A DNA stretch of 64,000 nucleotides from positions 4,836,001 through 4,900,000 of the forward strand of contig NZ_CP024985.1 in assembly GCF_002803845.1 (NCBI RefSeq), read 5' to 3'. Source of the DNA: Streptomyces lavendulae subsp. lavendulae. GTDB taxonomy: Bacteria > Actinomycetota > Actinomycetes > Streptomycetales > Streptomycetaceae. Shown here one piece after another: positions 31,787 to 42,049 of this stretch. The position numbers and the translations under genes are program-made. A model generated the notes under the pieces. That model saw nothing but the letters and a program-made list of their open reading frames with translations, was not told where the DNA came from and did not search any database. Each line of letters starts with the position of its first letter. The first letter of the stretch is position 1.

Positions 31787-32521
31787 TCAGGCGGCGGCGC
31801 CGCCGAATTCGGCCACGGCCTCGCCGACGATCCGTTCCAGCCGGGCGTGGTGGGCGCCGCGCCAGTAGACGCGCTCGCAGTCGGCGCACTGCGCGAAGAC
31901 GTCGTACGAGCGCTGAGTGCCGTGCTCCAGGCGGTCGCCCACGCTGTCCTTGTCGGCCTCGCGCAGGGGGCCGTTGCAGGCGGTGCAGCGGGTCCAGGGG
32001 GTGAGGGCGGGGGCGAACCGGCCGAGGACGTCGCGGAGTTGGTCGTCGGGGTTGTCGCTGTAGACGTAGGCGCCGGCGAAGATCTCGCGGCGGCGCAGGA
32101 GGCCGCGGTCGCGGGAGAGCAGGACGCGGCGTTCGGCGGCGGAGCGGGTGGCGAGCGCGGGGTCGCCGATGTCCTCGTTCTCGTAGGCGGCGTCGACGCC
32201 GAGCAGGCGCAGGCGGCGGGCGAGGGTGCCGAGGTGGACGTCGAGGAGGAAGCGCAGCGGGGCGTCGGGGAGTCGTTGCGGGCGGTCCACGCCGAACACC
32301 TCGACGGACTGGCCCGCTCGGGGCACGTAGGAGACGGGCACCTCGTGGCCGTCGACGAGGAGCCGGCCGACCTCGGTGAGGGGGACGCCCGCGGATTCGA
32401 CGACGTGGCCGATGCTGGATGCGCCGTCGGTGGCGGTCGGTACGCGTTCCGCACGCCTGCTGGGCGGGGCGAAGAGGCGCAGTTCGGGGGCGAGGGTGAG
32501 GTGGATGCCGGGACCGTTCAC
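31787..32521 (-). CDS. Mut7-C RNase-domain protein with ubiquitin-like N-terminus
   Basis: 244 aa. The first ~90 residues resemble the Mut7-C ubiquitin/ThiS-like domain (TLAPELRLFAPPSRR, VGRLLVDGHEVPVSYVPRAG). From about residue 92 the Mut7-C (PIN-related) nuclease domain follows: RFLLDVHLGTLARRLRLLGV with its key Asp, ERRVLLSRDRGLLRRRE, then a zinc ribbon formed by RCTACNGPL and CADCERVYWRGAH. GTG 32521 is the start. Predicted RNase; the ubiquitin-like part has no known conjugation role. Confidence 0.9.
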   Translation of the reverse strand: MNGPGIHLTLAPELRLFAPPSRRAERVPTATDGASSIGHVVESAGVPLTEVGRLLVDGHEVPVSYVPRAGQSVEVFGVDRPQRLPDAPLRFLLDVHLGTLARRLRLLGVDAAYENEDIGDPALATRSAAERRVLLSRDRGLLRRREIFAGAYVYSDNPDDQLRDVLGRFAPALTPWTRCTACNGPLREADKDSVGDRLEHGTQRSYDVFAQCADCERVYWRGAHHARLERIVGEAVAEFGGAAA

Positions 32522-32562
32522 GGTCCCAGCATGCCATCGGGGGGTGGGGCGGCGCGGCCGAA

Positions 32563-32979
32563 TTACGTGGTCGCGAGGGCTCCGTCGTAGGCCTCGCGGT
32601 GGGAGTTGACGTCATCGAAGTGGTTCTCCGCCCAGCGCTTCACGGAGGAGAGGAGGCAGCCGAGGCTGCCGCCGAGTTCGGTGAGGGCGTAGTCGACGCG
32701 GACGGGGACGGTGGGGGTGACGGTGCGGCTGACGAGGCCGTCGCGTTCGAGGGAGCGCAGGGTCTGGGTGAGCATCTTCTGGCTGACGCCGGGGATCTTG
32801 CGGCCGAGGTCGCTGTAGCGCATGGAGCCGGACTCGGCCTGGCCGAGGGCGCTGAGGATGAGGCCGACCCACTTGTCGCTGATGCGGGCCAGGAGCTGGC
32901 TGGTGGGGCACTCCTTGACGAAGGCGTCGTAGGCGGCGCGGGCTTCGTCGCGGCGGGCGGCGGCGGTGCGGGTGGCCAT
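32563..32979 (-). CDS. HxlR-family transcriptional regulator
   Basis: 138-aa winged-helix protein. A single conserved Cys near the N-terminus (VKECPTSQLLARISDKW) is typical of redox- or aldehyde-sensing HxlR proteins. RKIPGVSQKMLTQTLRSLER is the recognition region and VRVDYALTELGGSL the wing. Divergent from an NADPH:quinone-type oxidoreductase, which it probably controls through the palindrome between them, as YodB/HypR-like regulators do. Confidence 0.92.
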   Translation of the reverse strand: MATRTAAARRDEARAAYDAFVKECPTSQLLARISDKWVGLILSALGQAESGSMRYSDLGRKIPGVSQKMLTQTLRSLERDGLVSRTVTPTVPVRVDYALTELGGSLGCLLSSVKRWAENHFDDVNSHREAYDGALATT

Positions 32980-33012
32980 GGATACCCACTTCCGGGTCGG
33001 GTACGCACTCCG

Positions 33013-33024
33013 AAGTACGTACTT
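33013..33024. promoter_or_regulatory. Candidate HxlR operator
   Basis: AAGTACGTACTT is a perfect 12-bp palindrome, 34 bases upstream of the HxlR start in the divergent region. The flanks (GTAC at 33001-33004, GTACC at 33036-33040) add further half-site-like motifs. Confidence 0.55.
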
Positions 33025-33118
33025 ACGGAAAGAGAGTACCTCTCCCTAAGTTAGTGCTCACCGGGAAGGGCGGAACCGCCCGGCGGACCCGGGCCGACCT
33101 GACAGGGGAGAAAGAGAC

Positions 33119-34039
33119 ATGAGCGAGCGGACGAACACCATGCGGGCAGCGGTCGTCGACGCCTTCGGCGGCCCGGAGCGGGTGCGGGTGGAGCGGGTGC
33201 CGGTGCCGCGCCCCGGGGACGGCCAGGTCCGGGTACGGGTCCGGGCGGCCGGGGTGAACCCGGTCGACGGGGCGGTCCGCGTCGGCGTCTTCGGCGGGGC
33301 CGGACAGCGGCTCGGGCTCGGCTGGGACGTGGCGGGCGAGATCGACGAGGTCGGCCCCGGGGTGGCGGACTGGACGGTGGGCCGCCGGGTGGTGGGCCTG
33401 CACTACGGCCCGGTGAAGCCGCTCGGCACGCACGCCGAGTACGTGGTGCTCGACGCCTCGGCGCTGGCCCCGGCCCCGGCGGCGGCGGACGACGCGGCCG
33501 CGGCGGCGCTGCCCCTGAGCGGGCTGACGGCCGCCCGCGCGGTGGACCTGCTCGGGCTGGCTCCCGGCGCGTCCGTGCTGGTCACCGGCGCGGCCGGGGT
33601 GGTCGGCGGGCTCGCGGTGCAGCTGGCCGCGCGGGCCGGGCTGGTGGTGACCGCCCTGGCGGGCGCGCAGGACGAGGAGTTCGTACGGTCGCTCGGCGCG
33701 AGCGCCTTCGTGGAGCGCGGCGGGGCGCCGGCCGGCCCGGTCGACGGGGTCCTGGACGCGGCGGTCCTGGGGGAGGCCGCGCTGGCCTTCGTCCGGGACG
33801 GCGGGGTCTACGTCGGGCTCCGCCCGCACGGCGGGCCGGCCGCGGAGCGGGGGATCCGGGTCGAGGAGCAGGAGGTCGCCCCCGACGGCGAGCACCTGGG
33901 GCGGCTGGTCGCGCTGGTCGACGCGGGGGAGCTGACGCTCCGGGTCGCGGACACCTTCGACCTCTCGGACGCCGCGAAGGCCCACGCCGCCCTCGCCACC
34001 CCGGGCACGCGCGGCCGCCTGGTCCTCACGGTGGGCTGA
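33119..34039 (+). CDS. NADP-dependent quinone oxidoreductase-like (zeta-crystallin/MDR family)
   Basis: 306-aa medium-chain reductase without the structural zinc cysteines. The N-terminal GroES-like domain (RAAVVDAFGGPERVRVERVP, RAAGVNPVDGAVR, GWDVAGEIDEVGPGV) precedes the nucleotide-binding domain with SVLVTGAAGVVGGLAVQLAA. The ATG has GGGGAG 9 bases upstream. The divergent HxlR gene implies induction by electrophiles or quinones. The exact substrate is unknown. Confidence 0.92.
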   Translation: MSERTNTMRAAVVDAFGGPERVRVERVPVPRPGDGQVRVRVRAAGVNPVDGAVRVGVFGGAGQRLGLGWDVAGEIDEVGPGVADWTVGRRVVGLHYGPVKPLGTHAEYVVLDASALAPAPAAADDAAAAALPLSGLTAARAVDLLGLAPGASVLVTGAAGVVGGLAVQLAARAGLVVTALAGAQDEEFVRSLGASAFVERGGAPAGPVDGVLDAAVLGEAALAFVRDGGVYVGLRPHGGPAAERGIRVEEQEVAPDGEHLGRLVALVDAGELTLRVADTFDLSDAAKAHAALATPGTRGRLVLTVG

Positions 34040-34048
34040 ACGGCCGGG

Positions 34049-34555
34049 TCAGGGAGTCAGGGACAGTCGCCAGTCGTTGCTCGGGTGGGGGTTGCCCGGG
34101 GGGTATTCGAAGTCGACCCGGCCCAGGCACGTGAAGCCCGCCCGGCGGCAGACGGCGTTGGACGCCGGGTGGTCGGTGCCCGGGAAGGCGTGGAGGGCGC
34201 CGCGCGAGCCGTGGGCCCGGACGTGGGCGACGAGTTCCGCGAGGGCGGTCGCGGCCAGGCCGCGGCCCTGGAACTCCGGGAGCACCGCCCAGCCGGTCTC
34301 GTACACCGGCTCGCCGCGCCACTCCCGCTCCCAGAAGCCGATCGCCCCGACGGCCCCGGCCCCCAGCACCACCCGGAACATCCGCCCGGCGGCCGGCTCC
34401 CGCGCGCCGAGGGCCTCGTAGCGGCGCTGCCGGTCGGCGAGCTTCTCCTCGGACTCGGGTCCGCCGAGGTGCGCGGTCATCTCCGCCGAGTTGCACCGCA
34501 CCAGCAGCCGGAAGTCGTCCGGGCCCCAGGGCTCCAGCCGTACGCGTGTCTCCAT
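34049..34555 (-). CDS. GNAT-family N-acetyltransferase (RimJ-like)
   Basis: 168-aa acetyltransferase. RLEPWGPDDFRLLVRCNSAE opens the fold. The acetyl-CoA pyrophosphate loop is in LPEFQGRGLAATALAEL (Q/RxxGxG/A), and FPGTDHPASNAVCRRAGF is the C-terminal block typical of RimJ/RimL-type enzymes. Convergent with the oxidoreductase, the stops being 10 bases apart. The acceptor substrate cannot be inferred. Confidence 0.88.
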   Translation of the reverse strand: METRVRLEPWGPDDFRLLVRCNSAEMTAHLGGPESEEKLADRQRRYEALGAREPAAGRMFRVVLGAGAVGAIGFWEREWRGEPVYETGWAVLPEFQGRGLAATALAELVAHVRAHGSRGALHAFPGTDHPASNAVCRRAGFTCLGRVDFEYPPGNPHPSNDWRLSLTP

Positions 34556-34662
34556 GCGGCCACTGTGCCCCGTGGGCCGGGGGGCGGAAAGGGGTGAGAG
34601 GGGGCGCGGGGGGCGTGCGGGACGGCCGGAAGGGCGGGGCGCGGGCCGCCGCGCCGGGCCCG

Positions 34663-35100
34663 TCAGGGCCAGACGAGGCAGTACGGCTGGTGCCCGGCCT
34701 CGTGGAGGCGGTGGGAGAAGTCCTGCCACTCGTGCAGGAGCTGGTAGACGTTGAAGGCGTCCCGGGGGCCGCCCCGGTCCGGGACGGTCGACCAGATGAA
34801 GGCGGCCGCGCCGACCGACTCCTCGCCCACCCCGCGCAGCGGGTCGACCACCGTCATCGGCAGCTTGACCACGGCGTAGTCGGGGTGCAGGACGACCAGC
34901 TCCAGCGGGGGCACCTTGTGCAGGGGTATGCCCTCGATGCCGGTCAGGACCATCGCGGCGACCGTCTCCGGCTTGATCTTGGTGAACATGCCGCCCATGC
35001 CGAGCTCGTCGCCGCCCAGCTCCTCGGGCCGCATCGTCTGGGGCACCCGCGCGGCCGTGGCGCCGTCGGGAGCGCCGAAGTACTTGTAGGTCACTCCCAT
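34663..35100 (-). CDS. Conserved protein of unknown function
   Basis: 145 aa from ATG 35100 (MGVTYKYFGAPDGATAARV; AAGGG 7 bases upstream). The frame stays open upstream, and ATG 35274 would add 58 residues of basic and acidic disordered sequence; the lower third-position GC there favours the shorter form. Blocks GMGGMFTKIKPETVAAMVLT, LVVLHPDYAVVKLPMTVVDP, FIWSTVPDRGG and FNVYQLLHEWQDFSHRLHEA look like a compact alpha/beta domain. No signal peptide or membrane span. Divergent from hemL. Confidence 0.72.
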   Translation of the reverse strand: MGVTYKYFGAPDGATAARVPQTMRPEELGGDELGMGGMFTKIKPETVAAMVLTGIEGIPLHKVPPLELVVLHPDYAVVKLPMTVVDPLRGVGEESVGAAAFIWSTVPDRGGPRDAFNVYQLLHEWQDFSHRLHEAGHQPYCLVWP

Positions 35101-35407
35101 GCCGCGGCCCTTGGGCAGGCCGTCCTCGCCGTCCGGGGTCCGGGTGGGACCCGGTACGGGATCGGCCGCCTCGGCGCCGTGCCGCCGGTGCTTGCCGCGA
35201 CGGGCTCGGGCATCGCGGGCGCGCTGCGGGTCCAGGCCGTCCGTACCCTCGCCCGGTCCACCACCGCGTTGCATATCTCCACCCGACACGTATTGCCTGC
35301 CCCGGCCCCGCGGCCCCCGCCACGCAGCCTGATCATCATGGCAGTGACCTCCCCCGCGGCGGCGCGGTGAAACGCCCGTCCGCAAGTCTGTCGCGGCCTC
35401 TGAGACC
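35101..35407. other. Intergenic region between unknown gene and hemL
   Basis: 307 bases. It may encode an N-terminal extension of the minus-strand gene (open to ATG 35274). A relatively AT-rich patch at 35270-35300 (GCATATCTCC, CGTATTGCC) is the best place for the divergent promoters. I see no hairpin, repeat or further ORF that I would defend. Confidence 0.5.
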
Positions 35408-36726
<1,319 letters not shown>

Positions 36727-36730
<4 letters not shown>

Positions 36731-37401
36731 GCGACATCACCGTCGTCCACCTGATGCGGCACGGCGAGGTGCACAACCCGGACGGGGTGCTGTACGGGCG
36801 CCGGGCCGGGTACCACCTGTCGGAGCTGGGGCGGCAGATGGCCGACCGGGTGGCCGAGCACCTCCAGGACCGGGACGTCACGCACGTGGTGGCCTCCCCG
36901 CTGGAGCGGGCGCAGGAGACGGCCGCGCCGATCGCGAAGGTGCACGGCCTGGAGCTGGCGACGGACGGCCGGCTGATCGAGGCGGGCAACGTCTTCGAGG
37001 GCAAGACCTTCGGCGTCGGCGACGGCGCGCTGCGCAAGCCGGGCAACTGGAAGCACCTGACGAACCCGTTCAGGCCGTCGTGGGGCGAGCCGTACGTCGA
37101 GCAGGTCGTGCGGATGATGAGCGCGATCGAGGCGGCGCGGGACGCGGCGCGCGGGCACGAGGCGGTGGCGGTCAGCCACCAGCTGCCGATCTGGATCGTG
37201 CGCAGCTTCGCGGAGAAGCGGCGGCTGTGGCACGACCCGCGGCGCCGGCAGTGCACGCTGGCCTCGCTGACGTCGTTCACGTACCAGGGCGACAAGCTGG
37301 TGTCGGTGGGTTACAGCGAGCCGGCGCGGGACCTGGTTCCGGCGCACCTGCTGGCCGGGGCGAAGCCGGTGAAGGGCAAGTCCAAGGCCTTCGGCGCCTG
37401 A
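36727..37401 (+). CDS. Histidine phosphatase family protein
   Basis: 224-aa phosphoglycerate-mutase-like phosphatase. VVHLMRHGEVHNP holds the phospho-accepting RHG histidine; the second His is in AVAVSHQLPIWIVR, and SPLERAQETAAP supplies an arginine. The ATG overlaps the hemL stop, so the genes are coupled. The substrate is unknown; linkage to hemL is, as I recall, conserved in streptomycetes. A terminator hairpin follows. Confidence 0.93.
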
Positions 37402-37424
37402 CGCCGCCCCCGACGGGTCCTCAT

Positions 37425-37449
37425 GGGCCCGGCCGCCGAGGCCGGGCCC
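37425..37449 (+). terminator. Terminator after hemL operon
   Basis: GGGCCCGGCC (37425-37434) and GGCCGGGCCC (37440-37449), 5-base loop, 24 bases after the phosphatase stop. Confidence 0.75.
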
Positions 37450-37555
37450 GGAGGGCAAAGCCGGGTCATGGGCAGTCCTAATTTCATACAAGTCATGCCC
37501 GTGGTGACGTGTCGATGGGTCGACGCCGCAGGATTGTCCGTTTATATGACATTTC

Positions 37556-38797
37556 ATGAGCGACGTACGCGACGTCAGTCGAAGGGGATTGCTCGGGCTC
37601 GGACTCGGTGCCGCCGCCGCGATCGGGCTCGCCGGCTGCGGCGGCGGTGGGGGCGGGTCCGGGCCGGGTGCCCGCGGCCCGATAAGGGCCGGCGACGGCT
37701 CCGCGCCGTCCGCCCCGGTCCGTGTGATCGGCGACGGCTCCACCGCGGACACCGGACCGCAGCCGCACCAGCCGCCCCGGCCCGTCCCCCTGGAACGCGG
37801 TCAGACCCCTCCGCAGTTCGTCGTCTTCAGCTGGGACGGCGCGGGCGAGGTGGGCAACGGCCTCTTCCCCCGCTTCCTCAAGCTCGCCGGCGACCACGGC
37901 GCGGCGATGACCTTCTTCCTCTCCGGCCTCTACCTCCTGCCGGAGTCCAAGAGCGGCCTGTACCACCCCCCGAACAACCCCGTCGGCGCCTCCGACATCG
38001 GCTACCTCAAGGACGAGAACGTCCGCAACACCCTCCACTTCGTGCGCCAGGCCTGGCTCGACGGCCACGAGATCGGCACCCACTTCAACGGCCACTTCTG
38101 CGTCGGCTCCGGTTCCGTCGCGCACTGGAGCCCGGACGACTGGCGGTCGGAGATCGACCAGGCGGTGGCGTTCGTCACCAACTGGCGCACCAACACCGGC
38201 TTCACCGACCTCGAACCGCTCCCCTTCGACTACCGCAAGGAGCTCATCGGCGCCCGCACCCCCTGCCTCCTGGGCCAGGAGGGCCTGCTGCCGACCGCCG
38301 CCCGCCTGGGCTGGCGCTACGACTCCAGCTCCTCCGGCGGCCTCCAGCAGTGGCCGGTGAAGAAGGAGGGCGTCTGGGACCTGCCCCTCCAGTCGCTGCC
38401 CTTCCCCGGGCACACGTTCGAGGTGCTGAGCATGGACTACAACATCCTCGCCAACCAGTCGCAGAACACCACCCGGGGCGTGCCCTCCAACTACCCCGCC
38501 TGGCGCTCCCAGGCCACCGCCACCTACCTTGGCGGTTTCCGCCGCGCCTACGAGACCAACCGCGCGCCCCTGTTCATCGGCAACCACTTCGAGGAGTGGA
38601 ACGGCGGCATCTACATGGACGCCGTCGAGGAGGCCCTCAAAGCCATGTCGGACAAAAAGGATGTACGCCTCGTATCCTTCCGGCAGTTCACCGACTGGCT
38701 CGACGTCCAGGACCCGAAACAGCTGGCCAGGCTGCGGTCCCTGGCCCCCGGACAGGCCCCGCCCGGCGGCTGGTCCACGTACCTTTCGGCCGCCTGA
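37556..38797 (+). CDS. Tat-exported lipoprotein with polysaccharide deacetylase-like domain
   Basis: 413 aa. DVSRRGLLGLGLGAAAAIGL then AGCG is a twin-arginine signal plus lipobox. The main domain resembles a NodB fold: FVVFSWDGAGEVGN replaces the usual TFDDG, MTFFLSGLYLL and DGHEIGTHFNGHFC (H-x-N-G-H) are recognisable, and GARTPCLLGQ follows. The missing second aspartate makes the enzyme atypical. ATG 37556 has no Shine-Dalgarno and sits in an AT-rich patch, with TATATG ending 8 bases before it, so the mRNA may be leaderless. Confidence 0.85.
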   Translation: MSDVRDVSRRGLLGLGLGAAAAIGLAGCGGGGGGSGPGARGPIRAGDGSAPSAPVRVIGDGSTADTGPQPHQPPRPVPLERGQTPPQFVVFSWDGAGEVGNGLFPRFLKLAGDHGAAMTFFLSGLYLLPESKSGLYHPPNNPVGASDIGYLKDENVRNTLHFVRQAWLDGHEIGTHFNGHFCVGSGSVAHWSPDDWRSEIDQAVAFVTNWRTNTGFTDLEPLPFDYRKELIGARTPCLLGQEGLLPTAARLGWRYDSSSSGGLQQWPVKKEGVWDLPLQSLPFPGHTFEVLSMDYNILANQSQNTTRGVPSNYPAWRSQATATYLGGFRRAYETNRAPLFIGNHFEEWNGGIYMDAVEEALKAMSDKKDVRLVSFRQFTDWLDVQDPKQLARLRSLAPGQAPPGGWSTYLSAA

Positions 38798-38873
38798 CCG
38801 GTACTGACCAGCGCCTTAACGACCCGTCGGGGGGTGCGGAAGATCGGCAAATCGCCCATGCGAAACTTTTCAC

Positions 38874-39518
38874 ATGAGCCTTAGCCGCGCCCGTGTCCGC
38901 CGTAGTAGCCGCCGCTCCGCCGGCGGCCGCGCCGTCCTGCTGACCGCGGTGACCCTCGCGAGCACCCTCGCCCTGTCGGCGTGCAGCGACGCGGACGGCG
39001 GCGGCAAGCCCTCCGGCTCCGCCGGGGGCAACTACGTGACCGGCCCCAACGGCATCTCCACCGTGGCCAAGGCCGACCGCGTGGACGCCCCCAAGCTCGA
39101 CGGCGAGACCGTGGACGGCAAGACCGCCGACACCACCGCCCTCAAGGGCAAGGTCGTCGTCCTCAACGTGTGGGGCTCCTGGTGCCCGCCGTGCCGGGCC
39201 GAGGCGCCGTACTTCGCGAAGGTCTCCAAGGAGATGGCCGACGCCGGCAAGGACGTCGCCTTCCTCGGGATGAACACCCGCGACAGCAGCAAGCAGAACG
39301 CCACCGCCTTCGAGGAGAACTTCGGGATCACCTACCCGAGCCTCTTCGACCCGGACGGCAAGCTGATGCTCCGCTTCCCCAAGGGCACGCTCAACCCGCA
39401 GTCCATCCCCTCCACGATCGTCCTCGACAAGGAGGGCAAGATCGCCGCCCGCACCCTCGTCGCGGTCAACGAGGAGCAACTGCGCTCGATGATCGACCCG
39501 CTCCTCGCGGAGAAGTGA
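38874..39518 (+). CDS. TlpA/ResA-like thiol-disulfide oxidoreductase (lipoprotein)
   Basis: 214-aa extracytoplasmic thioredoxin-like protein that keeps apocytochrome c cysteines reduced. The signal peptide ends at lipobox LALSAC. The redox centre is WGSWCPPCRAEAP and the cis-Pro loop NPQSIPSTIVLDKEG. It starts a tight run with ccdA (4-base gap), resB (13 bases) and ccsB (overlap), the complete system II cytochrome c maturation pathway. The start has a weak ribosome site. Confidence 0.94.
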   Translation: MSLSRARVRRSSRRSAGGRAVLLTAVTLASTLALSACSDADGGGKPSGSAGGNYVTGPNGISTVAKADRVDAPKLDGETVDGKTADTTALKGKVVVLNVWGSWCPPCRAEAPYFAKVSKEMADAGKDVAFLGMNTRDSSKQNATAFEENFGITYPSLFDPDGKLMLRFPKGTLNPQSIPSTIVLDKEGKIAARTLVAVNEEQLRSMIDPLLAEK

Positions 39519-39522
39519 CCCC

Positions 39523-40299
39523 GTGGTCACCGCGCACCTCCTCGCCGCCGAAGCCACCGGTGTGAACACCACCGTGCTCAACGGCGCGCTGCTGCTGGCC
39601 CTGCCGCTCTCGCTGCTGGCCGGGCTGGTCTCCTTCTTCTCCCCCTGCGTCCTGCCGCTCGTCCCCGGCTACCTGTCCTATGTGACCGGCGTCGGCGGCG
39701 CCGACCTCGCCGAGGCGCGCCGCGGCCGGATGCTCGCGGGCGCGAGCCTGTTCGTCCTCGGCTTCACCGCCGTCTTCGTCTCGACCGGCGCGCTCTTCGG
39801 CTACTTCGGGGACACCCTCGCCGCCAACAAGGACGTCATCTCCCGGGTGCTCGGCGGGGTGGTGATACTCCTCGGCTTCTTCTTCATGGGGTGGATCCCC
39901 GGCCTGACGATGCGCGAGTTCCGCTTCCACAAGAAGCCGGCGGCCGGCCTGGTCGGGGCGCCGCTGCTCGGCGTGCTCTTCGGGGTCGGCTGGAGCCCCT
40001 GCATGGGGCCGACGCTCGCGGCGGTCAACACCCTCTCCATCGACCAGGCGACCGCGGGCCGCGGAGCCCTGCTCACCGTGGTGTTCTGTCTGGGGCTGGG
40101 CCTGCCGTTCATCGTCACCGCGCTGGCCTTCCGCAAGGCGCTCGGCGCTTTCGGCTGGGTGAAGAAGCACTATGCATGGGTGATGCGCATCGGCGGCGGC
40201 ATGCTGATCGTGACCGGTCTGCTGCTCGTCACAGGAATGTGGGCCAGCATCGTCAACGAGATGCAGGGCTGGACCCAAGGCTTCACGGTGGGGATCTGA
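39523..40299 (+). CDS. ccdA: Cytochrome c biogenesis protein CcdA
   Basis: 258-aa, six-helix membrane protein that passes electrons from cytoplasmic thioredoxin to the TlpA/ResA protein. The two redox cysteines lie in FFSPCVLPLVPGYLSYVTG and GWSPCMGPTLAAV. GTG 39523 begins 4 bases after the tlpA stop. Its place between TlpA and ResB supports the role. Confidence 0.95.
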   Translation: MVTAHLLAAEATGVNTTVLNGALLLALPLSLLAGLVSFFSPCVLPLVPGYLSYVTGVGGADLAEARRGRMLAGASLFVLGFTAVFVSTGALFGYFGDTLAANKDVISRVLGGVVILLGFFFMGWIPGLTMREFRFHKKPAAGLVGAPLLGVLFGVGWSPCMGPTLAAVNTLSIDQATAGRGALLTVVFCLGLGLPFIVTALAFRKALGAFGWVKKHYAWVMRIGGGMLIVTGLLLVTGMWASIVNEMQGWTQGFTVGI

Positions 40300-40312
40300 G
40301 GACTACACGCAC

Positions 40313-42049
40313 ATGAGTACGACCGACAAGGCGCCCGCCGAGGCGCCGCACGAGTCCGACCCCACCGACGAGGCGGCCGGCGCGCAGCTGTCCACCGCAC
40401 CCGTCGAGGACGGCCCCGCCGCCCCCGTCGGCATCGGAGTGATCGGCTGGGCCCGCTGGTTCTGGCGCCAGCTCACCTCCATGCGGGTGGCGCTGATCCT
40501 CCTCTTCCTGCTCTCGCTCGGGTCCATCCCCGGCTCCCTCATCCCGCAGACCCAGGTCGACGCGATGAAGGTCGCGGACTGGAAGAAGACCCACGAGTTC
40601 TGGGTGCCGGCCGCCGAGAAGCTCCAGCTCTTCGACGTCTACAGCTCGGTGTGGTTCTCCGCGATCTACATCCTGCTGTTCGTGTCGCTGATCGGCTGCA
40701 TCGTTCCGCGCACCTGGCAGTTCGTCGGCCAGCTCACCGGCCGCCCGCCGGGCGCGCCGCGGCGCCTGGACCGGCTGCCGGCGTACGCGACGTGGCGTAC
40801 GCAGAAGTCCCCGGACGAGGTGCTGGCCTCGGCGAAGGGCCTCCTGGGCGGGCGGCGCTTCCGCACGGAGGCGGGCGGGAACTCCGTCGCCGCCGAGAAG
40901 GGCTACCTGCGCGAGGCCGGGAACCTGATCTTCCACATCGCCCTGATCGTGATGCTGGTGGCGTTCGCCGCCGGTCAGCTGTTCAAGTCCGAGGGCGGCA
41001 AGCTCGTCCTGCGCGGCAAGGGCTTCTCCAACACGCTCACCCAGTACGACGACTTCAAGTACGGCAGCCTCTTCTCCTCGGACGACCTGGAGCCGTTCTC
41101 GTTCACGCTGGACAAGTTCGACGCGACGTACGAGAAGACGGGTCCGCAGAAGGGCACCGCGCGCGACTTCAAGGCGTACGTGACCTACAGCGAGGGTGCC
41201 GAGGGCGCGCCGCACAAGGCCGAGATCGAGGTCAACAAGCCCCTGGAGATCGACGGCTCCAAGATCTTCCTGCTGGGGCACGGGTACGCGCCCGTCATCT
41301 CGGTCACCGACCCCACCGGGAAGGTGATCTACAAGGACGCCGTCCCGATGCTGCCCTTCGACGCGAACCTGAGCTCCTCGGGCGCGGTCAAGGTCCCGGA
41401 CGGCTACCGCAACAAGAACGGCGACAAGGAGCAGCTCGGCTTCAACGCCATGTTCGTGCCGACCTTCGCGGGCGAGGGCAAGGGCACGATGCTCTCGCAG
41501 TTCCCGGCGCTGGACTTCCCCGTCCTCGCGCTGAGCGCCTACCACGGCAGCCTGGGCGTCGACTCGGGCCTGCCGCAGAACGTGTACCAGCTGAACACCT
41601 CCAAGCTGCAGGAGTTCAAGGACGCCGACGGGCAGCTGTTCAAGAAGCGGCTGCTGCCCGGTGAGTCGATGGAGCTCCCGGGAGGCGAGGGCACCGTCAG
41701 GTTCGAGGGCGTCGAGCGCTGGGCGACCTTCTCGGTCACCCGGCAGCCGGCCAGCGGGCTGGCCCTCGCGGGCGCCATGGCCGCCATCGGCGGTCTGGCC
41801 GCCTCCCTGTTCATCCAGCGCCGCCGGGTCTGGGTCCGCGCGGTGCGCGGCGAGGACGGCGTGACCGTCGTCGAGATGGCGGGCCTGGGCCGCAGCGAGT
41901 CCGCGAAGCTGCCGGAGGAGCTGTCGGCGCTCTCGGCCGCCCTGTTCGAGCGGGCGCCCTCCGCGCCCGCCGCCGCACCCCCCGCAGACGCGGAATCCGC
42001 AGGATCCGCGTCATCCGTAGATGAAGCCCACGAAGGAGAGCGCGCATGA
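40313..42049 (+). CDS. resB: Cytochrome c biogenesis protein ResB
   Basis: 578-aa component of the system II haem lyase. N-terminal helices (MRVALILLFLLSLGSIPGSL, IYILLFVSLIGCIVPRTWQF, LIFHIALIVMLVAFAAGQLF) precede a large extracytoplasmic domain (KGFSNTLTQYDDFKYG, IDGSKIFLLGHGYAP). A last helix (LALAGAMAAIGGLAASLFIQ) is followed by a cytoplasmic tail. The C-terminal Ala/Pro stretch is disordered. The stop overlaps the ccsB start. Confidence 0.95.
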   Translation: MSTTDKAPAEAPHESDPTDEAAGAQLSTAPVEDGPAAPVGIGVIGWARWFWRQLTSMRVALILLFLLSLGSIPGSLIPQTQVDAMKVADWKKTHEFWVPAAEKLQLFDVYSSVWFSAIYILLFVSLIGCIVPRTWQFVGQLTGRPPGAPRRLDRLPAYATWRTQKSPDEVLASAKGLLGGRRFRTEAGGNSVAAEKGYLREAGNLIFHIALIVMLVAFAAGQLFKSEGGKLVLRGKGFSNTLTQYDDFKYGSLFSSDDLEPFSFTLDKFDATYEKTGPQKGTARDFKAYVTYSEGAEGAPHKAEIEVNKPLEIDGSKIFLLGHGYAPVISVTDPTGKVIYKDAVPMLPFDANLSSSGAVKVPDGYRNKNGDKEQLGFNAMFVPTFAGEGKGTMLSQFPALDFPVLALSAYHGSLGVDSGLPQNVYQLNTSKLQEFKDADGQLFKKRLLPGESMELPGGEGTVRFEGVERWATFSVTRQPASGLALAGAMAAIGGLAASLFIQRRRVWVRAVRGEDGVTVVEMAGLGRSESAKLPEELSALSAALFERAPSAPAAAPPADAESAGSASSVDEAHEGERA

